The translations under genes were made by a program, and so were the position numbers. This document shows, piece after piece, positions 28,900-39,104 of a stretch of 64,000 bases of DNA. The DNA lies in contig JAIYDA010000009.1 in assembly GCA_027487735.1 (NCBI GenBank), positions 1-64,000 on the forward strand. Reading direction: 5' to 3'. The stretch's first letter is position 1; each line of letters opens with the position of its first letter. The notes under the pieces are model-generated. The model searched no databases. It saw only the letters and a list, made by a program, of their open reading frames with translations, and had not been told where the DNA came from. This stretch comes from Planctomycetaceae bacterium (GTDB lineage Bacteria > Planctomycetota > Phycisphaerae > Phycisphaerales > UBA1924).

Positions 28900-30867
28900 A
28901 TGCTGCTCTCTGCCCTCAACATCACCAAGACGTTTGGCACCAAGGACCTGTTCACGGGCATCTCGCTCTCGCTGGCGGAGGATGAGCGGCTCGCGCTCAT
29001 TGGCCCCAACGGCAGCGGCAAGAGCACGCTGCTGAAGATTCTCGCGAAGCAGCAGACGTGCGACGCGGGGAGCGTGAACTCGCGCAAGGGCGTGCGCGTG
29101 GCGTATGTCTCGCAGCAGGACACCTTCGCGGAAGGGGCGACCGTGCTCTCCGCGGTGCTCGACGGGCTGCTGAAGGCGATGAAGGCGGGCGAGGCTGCGC
29201 ACCTGCACGACGAGCACGAGGCAGAGCTCGCGGCGGAGCTGGCGCTCGCACGCCACGACCTGGAGCGGTTTGACCATCCGGTGCGCACCCTGTCGGGCGG
29301 GCAGCGGAAGCGCCTCGCGATCATCCGCGAGATCGCGAAGGAGCCCGATGCGCTGCTGCTGGACGAACCCACGAACCACCTCGACCTCGAGGGCGTGGAA
29401 TGGCTGGAAGAGACGCTTCGCGCGGGGCCCTTTGCGAGCGCGATCGTGACGCACGACCGCGAGTTTCTTGAGACCGTCGCGACCCGCATCGCCGAGCTGA
29501 GCCAGCAGTATCCGCAGGGGCTCTTCGAGGTTGATGGCAACTACAGCGAGTTTTTGCGGCGCAAGCAGGAGTTTCTCGATGGGCAGGCTCGGCAGGAGCA
29601 GGCCCTCGCCAACCAGGTGCGCGAGGACCTTCGCTGGCTGGGGCGGCGTGCGAAGGCGCGCCGGACCAAGAGCAAGAGCCGCATCGACGCGAGCCACGAT
29701 CGCATCGCCGAGCTTGAGGTGCTGCGAGCACGCAACGCCGCGCCGAACGTGACAAGCATGGACTGGGCCGCGACCGGACGCATGACGCGCAAGCTGCTCG
29801 TGGCGCGCGCGATCTCGAAGAAGCTGGGCGAGCGTCAGCTCTTTACCGATCTCGACCTCGTGCTCAGCCCGGGGCAGAGGCTGGGGCTCATGGGGCCCAA
29901 CGGCAGCGGCAAGAGCACGCTCATCAAGGTGCTGATCGGTGAGCTGGAGGCGGACGAACCGACGCCAGCAGCCATCGCAGCCGCCGCGAGGGCGACGGAT
30001 GTGCCGCACGGCACGCCCCCTCCGGGCACCATCAAGCGAGCCGAGCAGCTCCGCATCGTGCTGTTTAGCCAGCATCGCAGCGAGATTCCCCCCGGCATCA
30101 CGCTGGCGGAGGCGCTGAGCCCGCACAGCGATGGCGTGGTGTATCGCGACAAGATGCTGCACATCAACACTTGGGCCCGCAAGTTCTTGTTCAACACGCA
30201 GCAGCTCAAGCAGCCCGTGCGTGCCCTGAGCGGCGGCGAGCAAGCGCGCATCCACATCGCGCGGCTCATGCTCGAGCCCGCGGACGTGCTGATTCTCGAT
30301 GAACCGACCAACGACCTGGACATCCCTTCGCTCGAGGTGCTGGAGGAGAGCCTGGAAGAGTTCCCCGGAAGCGTCGTGCTCGTGACGCACGACCGTGCGA
30401 TGCTGGCGCGGCTGTGCACGCACTTCCTCGCGCTCGATGGCAAGGGCGGCGCAACGCACCACGCCGACTATGAGCAGTGGGAACGCGCGCACGAGCACGC
30501 CGCGCGCGAGGCACGAGCTGCGGAGCGCGAGGCGAGGGGCAAGCAGAGCAGCGCGCCCGCCCCGGCAAGCACGCAGCCCACAGCCCCGGTTGCGAGCGCG
30601 AGCGCCCCACCCGCTCCACCAGCCTCCGCGCCCAAGAAGGTCAAGCTGTCGTATAAGGAGCAGCGCGAGCTCGACCAGGTCGAGCCCGCGATTCTGGAAG
30701 GTGAGGAGCAGGTGGCGCAGCTGGCCGCACAGCTGGACGCACCGGACGTCGCCCGCGACCCGCGCAAAGTGCACGAAGCTTCCGTTCGCCTGAGCGAAGC
30801 TCAGGCTCGCGTCGCGAAGCTCTATGAGCGATGGACCGAGCTGGAAGCAAAGCAACGCGGCGAGTGA
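28900..30867 (+). CDS. ABC-F family ATPase (Uup-like)
   Basis: Two ABC cassettes: IGPNGSGKSTLLKIL / LSGGQRKRLAI / LLLDEPTNHLDLEGVEWLE and MGPNGSGKSTLIKVL / LSGGEQARIHIARLML / LILDEPTNDLDI; C-terminal coiled coil. Confidence 0.95.
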   Translation: MLLSALNITKTFGTKDLFTGISLSLAEDERLALIGPNGSGKSTLLKILAKQQTCDAGSVNSRKGVRVAYVSQQDTFAEGATVLSAVLDGLLKAMKAGEAAHLHDEHEAELAAELALARHDLERFDHPVRTLSGGQRKRLAIIREIAKEPDALLLDEPTNHLDLEGVEWLEETLRAGPFASAIVTHDREFLETVATRIAELSQQYPQGLFEVDGNYSEFLRRKQEFLDGQARQEQALANQVREDLRWLGRRAKARRTKSKSRIDASHDRIAELEVLRARNAAPNVTSMDWAATGRMTRKLLVARAISKKLGERQLFTDLDLVLSPGQRLGLMGPNGSGKSTLIKVLIGELEADEPTPAAIAAAARATDVPHGTPPPGTIKRAEQLRIVLFSQHRSEIPPGITLAEALSPHSDGVVYRDKMLHINTWARKFLFNTQQLKQPVRALSGGEQARIHIARLMLEPADVLILDEPTNDLDIPSLEVLEESLEEFPGSVVLVTHDRAMLARLCTHFLALDGKGGATHHADYEQWERAHEHAAREARAAEREARGKQSSAPAPASTQPTAPVASASAPPAPPASAPKKVKLSYKEQRELDQVEPAILEGEEQVAQLAAQLDAPDVARDPRKVHEASVRLSEAQARVAKLYERWTELEAKQRGE

Positions 30868-30977
30868 GCGCGAGGCGGCGTGTACTGCCCCAAGCGAACA
30901 CGTGCCGCCAGGCATGATCCTGGTACTCGCCGCCGCTTCGGCGGTGATGGCCGTCACGAGTGCTCACAGTCGCCGGC

Positions 30978-32282
30978 CTAGCGGATTTTCACGCTCGCAA
31001 GCCCGACCACGACGAGGATGATGGTGACTATCCACATCCGCGCGACCACGCGTTGCTCGGGCCAGCCCAGTTGCTGCAGGTGGTGGTGATAGGGCGCGAT
31101 CTTGAAGAAGCGCTTGCCACCCGTCGACTTGAAGTAGCCCACTTGAATAACGACGCTCAGAATCTCCGCGATGAACACGCCGCACATCAGCAGGATCACG
31201 ATCTCTTGACGGATCGCCACCGCGATATAGCCGACGAGCCCGCCCAGCGCGAGCGCACCCGTATCGCCCATGAACACCTTCGCGGGCCAGCAGTTCCACC
31301 ACAAGAAGCCCAGGCACGCCCCTGCGGTTGCGCCCGCGAGCACCGCAAGCTCGCCCGTGCCCGGCAAGTGCGGCACGAGCAGATACTCCGCAGCTTCTCG
31401 ATCGCCCGCGATGAGGCACAGCACAAATACGCCCATCATGACCGCGGCACTAATGCCGCCTGCGAGCCCATCCATGCCATCGGTGATGTTCACGGCGTTC
31501 GAGAGGCCCGCGACCATGAGCATCGCAACGCCAATGAAGATGATGGGAGGCAGGAAGAGAACCGCAGGATTCACGACCATCTGCACGTCGCTCTTGGGAC
31601 GCACGCCAAGGGCGGATGGCGCCTCGATAGGCACTTCACTCGGCGCTGGCGACTGCGACGCGCCGACCCCGCCGACCTCGCTTGGCACCACCGGGCGCAA
31701 TCGCTCGGAACTGATGTACGTCTTCTGCCCGGGCAAGTTGAGCACGAGCCCCATGCGGAGCTGGTCTTGGGGCGTGTCGGGCGAGGGCGGCCTGAGGAAG
31801 AGAAAGATCCCCACCAGCAGCCCAAGGCCCAACTGAAACACCATCTTTTCCCACGCAAACAGTCCTTGTCGGCCGCCGCCACGGCGCTTTGCCGTCAGTT
31901 TCAGCCAGTCGTCAAACCCGCCCAGCAGGGCGAGCCAGAGCACCACGATGAGCCCAAGCTGCACGTAGCGCTCGCCCACGTTCGCGAGCAGAATCGTCGA
32001 GCCCGCGATCGCACCGACGATGAGCATGCCGCCCATGGTGGGCGTGTTTGCCTTCTGGTTGGCGGTCGCTTGCAGGGCGGTTGCGTCGGTCGCGCCGGTG
32101 TCGCCGATTTTTTGCCTCACCAGCCAGGCGATGGTCGGCTTGCCAAATGCGAGAACGATGAAGAATGCCACGCCCGCCGCCGCGAGGGCGCGAAACTGCA
32201 ACTGGTCGAGCACCGCAAACCAGCGGTAAAGGTCGTGGTCGATGAGCCACGATCGGAGAGCTTCAAGCAGCAGGTAGAGCAT
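30978..32282 (-). CDS. mraY: Phospho-N-acetylmuramoyl-pentapeptide-transferase
   Basis: KKIGDTGATDATAL..KANTPTMGGMLIV, FDDWLKL, SNAVNITDGMDGLAGG, FMGDTGALALGGLVGYIAV, PYHHHLQQLGWPEQRVVARMWI. Confidence 0.95.
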   Translation of the reverse strand: MLYLLLEALRSWLIDHDLYRWFAVLDQLQFRALAAAGVAFFIVLAFGKPTIAWLVRQKIGDTGATDATALQATANQKANTPTMGGMLIVGAIAGSTILLANVGERYVQLGLIVVLWLALLGGFDDWLKLTAKRRGGGRQGLFAWEKMVFQLGLGLLVGIFLFLRPPSPDTPQDQLRMGLVLNLPGQKTYISSERLRPVVPSEVGGVGASQSPAPSEVPIEAPSALGVRPKSDVQMVVNPAVLFLPPIIFIGVAMLMVAGLSNAVNITDGMDGLAGGISAAVMMGVFVLCLIAGDREAAEYLLVPHLPGTGELAVLAGATAGACLGFLWWNCWPAKVFMGDTGALALGGLVGYIAVAIRQEIVILLMCGVFIAEILSVVIQVGYFKSTGGKRFFKIAPYHHHLQQLGWPEQRVVARMWIVTIILVVVGLASVKIR

Positions 32283-32466
32283 GGAGCCGCAGCGCGAGAG
32301 AGAGGCGCCCGGCTCGCCAACGGGCGAGGACGATGCACCACGAAAGCACGCCGGTGACATCGGCCAAACGTGCGCCCGAGCGAGAAGATTTGCGGGCGGG
32401 TTCATCCTGCCCGCCAGAGCCACTGCTCGCGAGTACCACCACATCACGAGCTATCCTCGCCCGTTC

Positions 32467-34422
32467 ATGACACACGGATTCTCAGCCGTTTCAGCTCTGG
32501 CCCACGCGGCAAGCGTCGCACTGGGCGGAGCCGCGCCCGCCCCGAGTGGGTCGTCGCAGCACCTGGGCGTAGTGCTGCTGGCGATCTTTGTGACCGCCGC
32601 CCTCGTGGGCGTCGCGTTTCGCAAGCTGCGCATCGAGGCAATTCCGGGATATCTGCTCGCGGGCGCGATCATCGGGCCGCACGCGCTGGGGCTGGTGCAG
32701 AGCGAGACGAGCGTCGACCAGATTTCTGAGCTTGCTCTCGTGCTGCTGATGTTCGGCATCGGGCTGCACATGGACTTGTCGGCGATGCAGCGTGGGCTCG
32801 TGCGCATCGTCTCGCTGGGTGTGCTCTCCACCCTCGCGGTCGTTGGCGTCTGCTGGGGGCTGTTCATCACGATGGGCAGCCCGCGCCCAAACGCCCTCAT
32901 CCTCGCGTTTGGTGCAGGCATCTCCTCCACCGCGGTGCTCATGCGCGTGCTCGCAGCGCGGCGAGAGATCGCAACGCCCCACGGGCGAGTCACCGTGGGC
33001 ACGTCCATCGTGCAAGACCTTGTGTCGGTCGTCATGCTCGCGGTCATTCCCGTCATCGTGACGTTTGGCGGTGGCGCTGGCGCGGTGGGTGCGGACGCCG
33101 CCACCACGGGCCTGCCGGGCTGGACGGGCAGCTTGCTGCGGGGGTTGCTTGCCTCCAGCGGCGTCTTCCTCATGCTCGTGCTCGGTCGCAAGCTGCTGCC
33201 CCTGGTGCTCGATCGCATCGCGCGGCTGCAGAGCAGCGAGCTCATGCTCGTCTCTGCGGCGGCGATTGCTTTGCTGAGCGCAGGGTGGAGCACATACATC
33301 GGCTTTGGCCCCGCGATGGGGGCCTTTCTTGCGGGTTTTTTGCTCGCTTCGACGCCTTATCGCTATCAGCTCAGCGGGATGTTCGCGCCGATGCGAGACC
33401 TGCTCATGGCGGTGTTCTTTGTCAGCGTCGGGCTGCGGGTTGCGCCGCTGGAAGTGTGGAACAACCTGGGCGGCATCGCCATCGCCCTCGTGGGCGTGCT
33501 GCTCGTCAAGACCATCGTCATCGCGCTCTCGGCGTATCTCGCGGGCATGACGGCGCAGGCAAGCCTCATGACCGGGGCATACCTCGCGAACGCGGGCGAG
33601 TTCAGCCTCGTGCTCATCGCGGCGGGCGCAGGGCTGCTGACGCCAGCCGAGACGGGCGCGGCGATTGCCGTGGTCATTCTGTCGCTGGTTGCCACGCCCT
33701 TCCTGGTGCCCGTGTCGCACAAGCTGGCCGACCGGCTCGTGGGCTTTCCGCTCTCGCCCTGGTTGCGGGGCAGGGTGGCGCGCAATGTGCCCAAGGTGCC
33801 GAAGGCGAGCGTGCCAGCCGAGCCAGATGCAACGCGCGTCAGCCCGATCGATGTCGACGCCCCGGCGGTGCTACCGCTGGGCGAAGAGCCAACCGCCGCT
33901 CCGTCCAAGGCAAGCGAGGACCTGCCCATCGTGGGCGAGGTGGGCGAGGCAACGCCCCTCATCCGCCCGCGCAGCGTCATCATCGCGGGCTATGGCCCCA
34001 TCGGTCGCGCAATCGCCGATCGCTTTGCGATCCAGGGCGTGCAGACGACCATCATCGAGATGAACGCCTCGACCGTGGAGCGGCAGCACAAGCTGGGGCG
34101 ACGCGTGGTGTATGGCGATGTGACCAACCGCGATGTGCTCGAGCATGCGGGCCTCTCGCAGGCCGACGCGTTCATCCTCACCATCCCCGATGAAGAAGCC
34201 ACACTCAAGGCGGTGCAGATCGTGCGCGACATCCGCCCCGATCTCTTCCTCGCGGCCCGGGCCCGCGTGCTGAGCAGCAAGTTTGTGATGATGTCCATCG
34301 GCGCGGACGTGGTGACCGTGGAAGAGGTTGCCACCGCCGTCGCGATGGAGCGCGAAGTGCTGGATTCGCTCTCACGCTGGCTGGCAGCGAAGGCGCGGGG
34401 CGTGCAACACCCCACGGTGTAA
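32467..34422 (+). CDS. CPA2/Kef-type monovalent cation:proton antiporter with TrkA-N domain
   Basis: IPGYLLAGAIIGPHALGL, GFGPAMGAFLAGFLLASTPYRYQL, ANAGEFSLVLIAAGAG; C-terminal VIIAGYGPIGRAIADRFAIQGVQTTIIEMNASTVERQHKLGRRVVYGDVTNRDVLEHAGL. Confidence 0.93.
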   Translation: MTHGFSAVSALAHAASVALGGAAPAPSGSSQHLGVVLLAIFVTAALVGVAFRKLRIEAIPGYLLAGAIIGPHALGLVQSETSVDQISELALVLLMFGIGLHMDLSAMQRGLVRIVSLGVLSTLAVVGVCWGLFITMGSPRPNALILAFGAGISSTAVLMRVLAARREIATPHGRVTVGTSIVQDLVSVVMLAVIPVIVTFGGGAGAVGADAATTGLPGWTGSLLRGLLASSGVFLMLVLGRKLLPLVLDRIARLQSSELMLVSAAAIALLSAGWSTYIGFGPAMGAFLAGFLLASTPYRYQLSGMFAPMRDLLMAVFFVSVGLRVAPLEVWNNLGGIAIALVGVLLVKTIVIALSAYLAGMTAQASLMTGAYLANAGEFSLVLIAAGAGLLTPAETGAAIAVVILSLVATPFLVPVSHKLADRLVGFPLSPWLRGRVARNVPKVPKASVPAEPDATRVSPIDVDAPAVLPLGEEPTAAPSKASEDLPIVGEVGEATPLIRPRSVIIAGYGPIGRAIADRFAIQGVQTTIIEMNASTVERQHKLGRRVVYGDVTNRDVLEHAGLSQADAFILTIPDEEATLKAVQIVRDIRPDLFLAARARVLSSKFVMMSIGADVVTVEEVATAVAMEREVLDSLSRWLAAKARGVQHPTV

Positions 34423-34441
34423 AGCCCTGCCTGGCATGCAA

Positions 34442-34467
34442 ACGGGCCCGCATCGCTGCGGGCCCGT
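34442..34467. terminator. Bidirectional terminator hairpin between convergent genes
   Basis: acgggcccgc atcgct gcgggcccgt: 10-bp perfect stem between the 34422 stop (+) and 34512 stop (-). Confidence 0.75.
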
Positions 34468-34511
34468 GGGGTGTTTGTCGTGATGTCCGTGCGGTCCGTG
34501 CCTCGCCACGC

Positions 34512-36476
34512 TCAGCGCATCGCCTTCACCTTCTCCATCGTGCGCTTCTGGTGGATGATGTATCGACCCTCGTAGCCCTCCATGGGCACTGCGCCGTTCT
34601 TCACGATGTCAATCACCTGCGCGGGCGTGAGGCTCGGGCGCACGGCGAGCATCTTGCCCACCAGGTTCGCAAGCTGCGGGGCCGCCATGCTCGTGCCGCT
34701 GAAGCGCAGGCGCGTGCCGCCCGGCACAAAGCTCTCCACCTCAAACCCGTTGGCATACAGGCTGACGTTCTTGCCGAAGGTGGTAAAGCCCGTGGGCTTG
34801 CCCGTCTCGTCGATCGCGCCGATCGTGAGCATGTTGGGCACGTTCAGCCCGCTGGGGATGAACTGCGCAAACGCGTTGTCGTTGTCGCTGTTGCCCGCAG
34901 CAGCCACGAACAGAATCTCCGGGGCCGAGCGCATCGCCTTCTCTAGCCCATCCGCGCCGATCTTGAAGAACCGCGCCGCCATCTCCTGGCGTTCCTCGGG
35001 CGTCTTGCCCACACCCTTGCGCTCAAGCTCGCTCTCGATGCTCTTCACGTCGCCGCCCCAGCTCATGTTCACCACACGCACGCCCTGAGCACGGAAGTAG
35101 TCGACCGTCTCTTGATACATCTGCGCGGTGCGCTTCGCAAGCTCCTCGGTCGGCGCAAACTGTGGGATGTTCTTCCAGTCAAACGTCAGGCGAGCCGCCA
35201 GCAGCCGCGCGAAGGGGTTGCCATCGGCCGCGATGCCCGCAACGTGCGTCCCGTGCGAGATGTTGCCCATCAGCCCCAGGTCCTCGGTGAACTCCCCCAC
35301 CTTGTCCGCGGGCAGGCCCGAGATGTGCTTGCGGAGCTTCGCGGCATCCTCGCTGTCGATCGCGCTCGACAGGTCGCTCCACCCCTTCATCAGCTTCAGC
35401 CCCTCGGCGTAGGACATCACCAGCGCGTCGCTGGAGTGCAGGATCGAGGGCGTCTTCTCGTTCTGCAAGTCAAAGGCGATGCCGTGCACGTCGTCGACAA
35501 AGCCGTTCGCGTCGTCGTCCTTGCCGTTCGGCGTTTCCTTCGGGTTGGTCCACACCTGGTCCTGACTGAAGACGCTGGTGTCCACGCCGCTATCCCACAC
35601 GCCAATGACCACAGGCGTGCCCTTCTCACCATCGGCGAAGGTGTAGACCGAGGGCGTCCAGACGTCGATGCGCTGCACGTTCGCCTCACGCTCGGTGATG
35701 ATGCGCGTGTAGACGCGCTCGATCAGGGGCTGCAAAGGCAGCAGCTTCTCCATCGCCATGCGAGCGTTCACCAGCCCGTTTGCGAGGTCGCTCGTGAGCG
35801 TGTTGCCATTCTCGGCAACCACGGGGTCGAGCTGGCTCTTGATGCCACCCAGCAGCAGGTCGCGCGTGAGGAACTGCGCGCGGCCGCGGGCCGCCTTCAC
35901 GTCCTCAGCTACCTTCTCCCAAGGCAAGCCGCCCACGCGTTGCTGCAGGCTCTGCTCGAAGCTCGCATCAAAGCTCGCCTCGCCCGCCTTGCCCGCGGGC
36001 ATCGCCTTCTTCGCATCCAAGTATGCCAGGATGACATTGCCCGACATCAGCCGCGCGCTCTCTTTGGTCTCGAGCCCGCGCATGCGCTCGATGAGCGCGG
36101 GCACGTCGTCGTAGCGATTCTCGAGCATCGCGATCTGCATCTCAAGGCCCGCATACGCCCGCAGCGTCGTCGCGTCTTTGATGTCGTACTGCGCAAGGTC
36201 GCTCACCAGGTTCGCCTTCACGCTCTCGAGAAACTCGCGGAATGGGCCGTCGCTCTGCACAAACTCGCTCGCGCTGCCCTGGATGGTGTACACATGCACG
36301 GGCAGGTCCGCAGCCGTCGCAACGGGCTTCTTCGCGCTCGCGGGGGGAGCGCCCGCCTGCTGCGCCGTCGCGGTTGTCGCGCCGAGCGCAAGCCCCGCGC
36401 ACACCACCAGCGAGGCTGCGCCGCGCGAAACCAGTTGCATCACGTTCATCGGGCCCATCCGCTTGCTGCGAACCAT
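34512..36476 (-). CDS. Secreted S8 (subtilisin-like) serine peptidase
   Basis: VVIGVWDSGVDTSVF (Asp), NISHGTHVAGIAAD (His), RFSGTSMAAPQLANLVGKMLA (Ser); signal sequence VCAGLALGATTATAQQ. Confidence 0.93.
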   Translation of the reverse strand: MVRSKRMGPMNVMQLVSRGAASLVVCAGLALGATTATAQQAGAPPASAKKPVATAADLPVHVYTIQGSASEFVQSDGPFREFLESVKANLVSDLAQYDIKDATTLRAYAGLEMQIAMLENRYDDVPALIERMRGLETKESARLMSGNVILAYLDAKKAMPAGKAGEASFDASFEQSLQQRVGGLPWEKVAEDVKAARGRAQFLTRDLLLGGIKSQLDPVVAENGNTLTSDLANGLVNARMAMEKLLPLQPLIERVYTRIITEREANVQRIDVWTPSVYTFADGEKGTPVVIGVWDSGVDTSVFSQDQVWTNPKETPNGKDDDANGFVDDVHGIAFDLQNEKTPSILHSSDALVMSYAEGLKLMKGWSDLSSAIDSEDAAKLRKHISGLPADKVGEFTEDLGLMGNISHGTHVAGIAADGNPFARLLAARLTFDWKNIPQFAPTEELAKRTAQMYQETVDYFRAQGVRVVNMSWGGDVKSIESELERKGVGKTPEERQEMAARFFKIGADGLEKAMRSAPEILFVAAAGNSDNDNAFAQFIPSGLNVPNMLTIGAIDETGKPTGFTTFGKNVSLYANGFEVESFVPGGTRLRFSGTSMAAPQLANLVGKMLAVRPSLTPAQVIDIVKNGAVPMEGYEGRYIIHQKRTMEKVKAMR

Positions 36477-36729
36477 CGAGAATCCTCCGTGCCCGCACGC
36501 CCAAAGGGGCACCGGGCGAATCACCTGCACCATCTCGCCCGCGGACACAATCGCGAGCGCACGCTTGCGGGGCAAGGCGTGCTTGCCCCACGAAAACCTG
36601 GGCATGATAAGGCCGCTGACGAGAATCTCGCACCGCCCGCGGCCCACGCCGAAGGCCAAACAAACGCCCGTCGCAGGCCCGACCAAGCCGAGCCCACGCA
36701 TGGTCGTACGCACTTGCTGGCATGCCGTA

Positions 36730-37428
36730 TCAGCCGCCAGTCGCCGGCGTCGCTGCCGGAGCCGGAGCCGGAGCCGGGCTGGAAGGTGCAGCCGTGCTTG
36801 GGGCAGGCGCCGCCCGCGGCTTGGGCGGCGGCGGAGGCGTCGTCGAGAACGTCTCACTCCCGCCAAGCACGTAGTCCATGCTGTAGTCCTTCTCGCGCGA
36901 GCCCTCGGGGAAGTCGATCTCCTGCCGCAGGCTCGTGGGGCCGCTGCGGCGATACGTCACGCGCATCCCCTCGCTCTTGCCCGTGCCGCCAAAGGTCGCA
37001 AAGGTGCCATCGCTCTCGATGAGTTTGAACAGGTCGAGGTCTTTCCGCTCCTCGGGCACGACAAGGCCCGCATGCAGGTGCCGCAGGCGCAGCTCCACGC
37101 CGCTCTCTTCCGCCGTCACAAGGCTCAGCTCAAACAGCGCGGGCTTGCCATCGCGCCGCACCTGGCGAAACACGCCGATCATCGAGTTGCCATACGCGGG
37201 CGACCACGTCTCCTCGTTCGTCGTGCCGTTCGGGTTGCCGCGAACCCAGCGCCCCTCAAGGAACGCCAGCGGCTTGAGAGCCTCGCTAGGGTTTGCGCCA
37301 AAGGGCAGCTCGACTGCCGCGGCCTTGGGCTGGGCTGCGCCCGCGCCGGGAGTGGTGCTGCACGCGCCAAGCACAACCACCGCACCCATCAAGCACGCCC
37401 CGAGCACGATTCGTCCTGCGTTGTTCAT
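36730..37428 (-). CDS. Lipoprotein with DUF6265-like domain and Pro/Ala-rich C-terminal tail
   Basis: Lipobox MNNAGRIVLGACLMGAVVVLGACS; LAFLEGRWVRGNPNGTTNEETWSPAYGNSMIGVFRQVRRDGKPALFEL. Confidence 0.6.
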   Translation of the reverse strand: MNNAGRIVLGACLMGAVVVLGACSTTPGAGAAQPKAAAVELPFGANPSEALKPLAFLEGRWVRGNPNGTTNEETWSPAYGNSMIGVFRQVRRDGKPALFELSLVTAEESGVELRLRHLHAGLVVPEERKDLDLFKLIESDGTFATFGGTGKSEGMRVTYRRSGPTSLRQEIDFPEGSREKDYSMDYVLGGSETFSTTPPPPPKPRAAPAPSTAAPSSPAPAPAPAATPATGG

Positions 37429-37448
37429 CCCACATCGTAGCGGGCAAC

Positions 37449-37497
37449 GCACAAAAAAGATCACGCCCGGGCGGCCAACACGGCCAACCCGGGCGTG
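37449..37497 (-). terminator. Rho-independent terminator on the minus strand, downstream of the fibro-slime gene
   Basis: cacgcccggg ... cccgggcgtg stem; minus strand continues into tcttttttgtg. Confidence 0.85.
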
Positions 37498-37522
37498 GAA
37501 CTAACACAGTGCAATCACCCGA

Positions 37523-38533
37523 TCAGTCGTAGTTGCCGCTCACTTCCGGCGGCTCGACGTTGCGGAACAGAAGGTTCGTCTCGACGCGGAAGTTGCTCTC
37601 GCTCGTGCTACGCTCAGCATGGAAGATGCTGAAGCGGTACTTCTTGCCATCCTCCAGCCAGTCGACGCGGTCGAGCTCCACCGTCTGCTCGTCTCGCGGG
37701 TGCAGGCCACCCAGGTCGAGCACGAGCTTGCCGTCGATGAACATCCAGACGTCGTCGTCGCCCGTGAAGGTCATCGTCAGGTCCTTGCCTCGCTCGAAGA
37801 CGAAGTCGGCCTGAATCTCAGTCGTGAAGTGGAAGTTGCGGCCCCAGTCGCCAAAGTTGCCAAACAGCTCGCCATCGATCGGGAAGAACCCGCCCTTCTC
37901 CCGCCACGGGCTGTCCTGGGCCGAGTCCATCACAAAGGTTGCAGTGCCGGGAACGCGACGCAGCGTGATGGGCACGACCTTGCTCGCGTTCACACCAGGC
38001 ACATCGCGATACCACTGCGCAACGCTCTCGGCGTTCGTCAGCTGCTGCGAGTTGCTGCTCGCAAACCGACCTTCTCTGTCGTCGTCGTTGACGCGGCGGT
38101 CGCCGTCGTCCTTGCCATCGCGATCGCGGTCGCGGTCATCGCGGTCGCGGCGCTCGCTGGCGACTCTGAAGAAGCTCGGGTGCAGACGCTTGCCGTTGCG
38201 GTTGCGCCAGTCGCTCTCGATTCGCTTGCCACGAGAGTCACGAAACACCGGCTTCATGTCCGCATCCAGCTGATCCTGCACCAGGAAGAGCGACGCACGC
38301 GGGTTGCCATACGCCTGGAAGTCCGGGTGCCCACCTTCCTCCCACCGCGGCTTGAAATCGCGGATCGTGGCATGCAGCACCACCTCGCTCGGAAGGCTCG
38401 CATACCGAGCCTCCTCGTCCGCCTTCGCGTCGCCGCCACGAGCTGCGGACAGCGACGCGGCGATTCCTGCCGTCGTGAGCAGTGCCAGCGACAGCTTCCA
38501 AGGCAGACCAGCATTCGTGTTCGGGATTTGCAT
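37523..38533 (-). CDS. Secreted fibro-slime (PA14-like) domain protein
   Basis: [100 protein letters not shown]; signal peptide. Confidence 0.9.
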   Translation of the reverse strand: MQIPNTNAGLPWKLSLALLTTAGIAASLSAARGGDAKADEEARYASLPSEVVLHATIRDFKPRWEEGGHPDFQAYGNPRASLFLVQDQLDADMKPVFRDSRGKRIESDWRNRNGKRLHPSFFRVASERRDRDDRDRDRDGKDDGDRRVNDDDREGRFASSNSQQLTNAESVAQWYRDVPGVNASKVVPITLRRVPGTATFVMDSAQDSPWREKGGFFPIDGELFGNFGDWGRNFHFTTEIQADFVFERGKDLTMTFTGDDDVWMFIDGKLVLDLGGLHPRDEQTVELDRVDWLEDGKKYRFSIFHAERSTSESNFRVETNLLFRNVEPPEVSGNYD

Positions 38534-39104
38534 GATGACGCTCCTCGGGTCGAGGCCGGCTTGCACACGCGGCACACGACACCACAAGCAGGCGATTCGC
38601 TTGCTTGCGCGTCAACCACTTTGTCCAAACTGCCCACGCAGCTCGCCCTGCCCGTGCCGCCCGCGCGGCCCACACCGTCTGGAGGCCCCCCGCCGGAAGC
38701 CGGGCGTCTCCAGACGCGAACACCAATCACGACTCCGAAAGCAGACTCGAAGCCCGAGGCATGCCCACACCGATCCAACCGCAACGCATGGAGAAGGCTC
38801 GCCAACAGGAGGTGGGCTGCCCTTTCGACACGCGAAAGAGTGGCCCGGTAGCAATAGCCCTATAACAACATTGCCTCTCACGAACGGAGTGGGATTCAGC
38901 GAACGGATCGAGCGAGAGCCAGCGGTGCTTGCGCGGATGTCCCGGGCGGCAGGAGCCACCAGCACGATCGGAAAACTCAATCAGAAATATTTCACAAAGA
39001 TTGCCGTTTGCTGCAACTCTCCGAACGCCACTAGCGAAAACCACTGCGGCACAAGGGCACGAGGTCGTGCAAATGTGACCAAGCATTGCTCCGTGGAGTT
39101 CTTT

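Noticed and set aside
27901-30957. 1018-aa minus-strand ORF opposite prfA and the ABC-F gene
   Set aside because: Very long but covers two well-identified genes and has no recognisable domain; GC-driven absence of stops.
38830-38880. Possible c-di-GMP-I (GEMM) riboswitch near cgaaagagtggcccggtagc
   Set aside because: Only a short GAAAG/GTGG similarity; the conserved GCAAAGCC-type core and receptor are missing.
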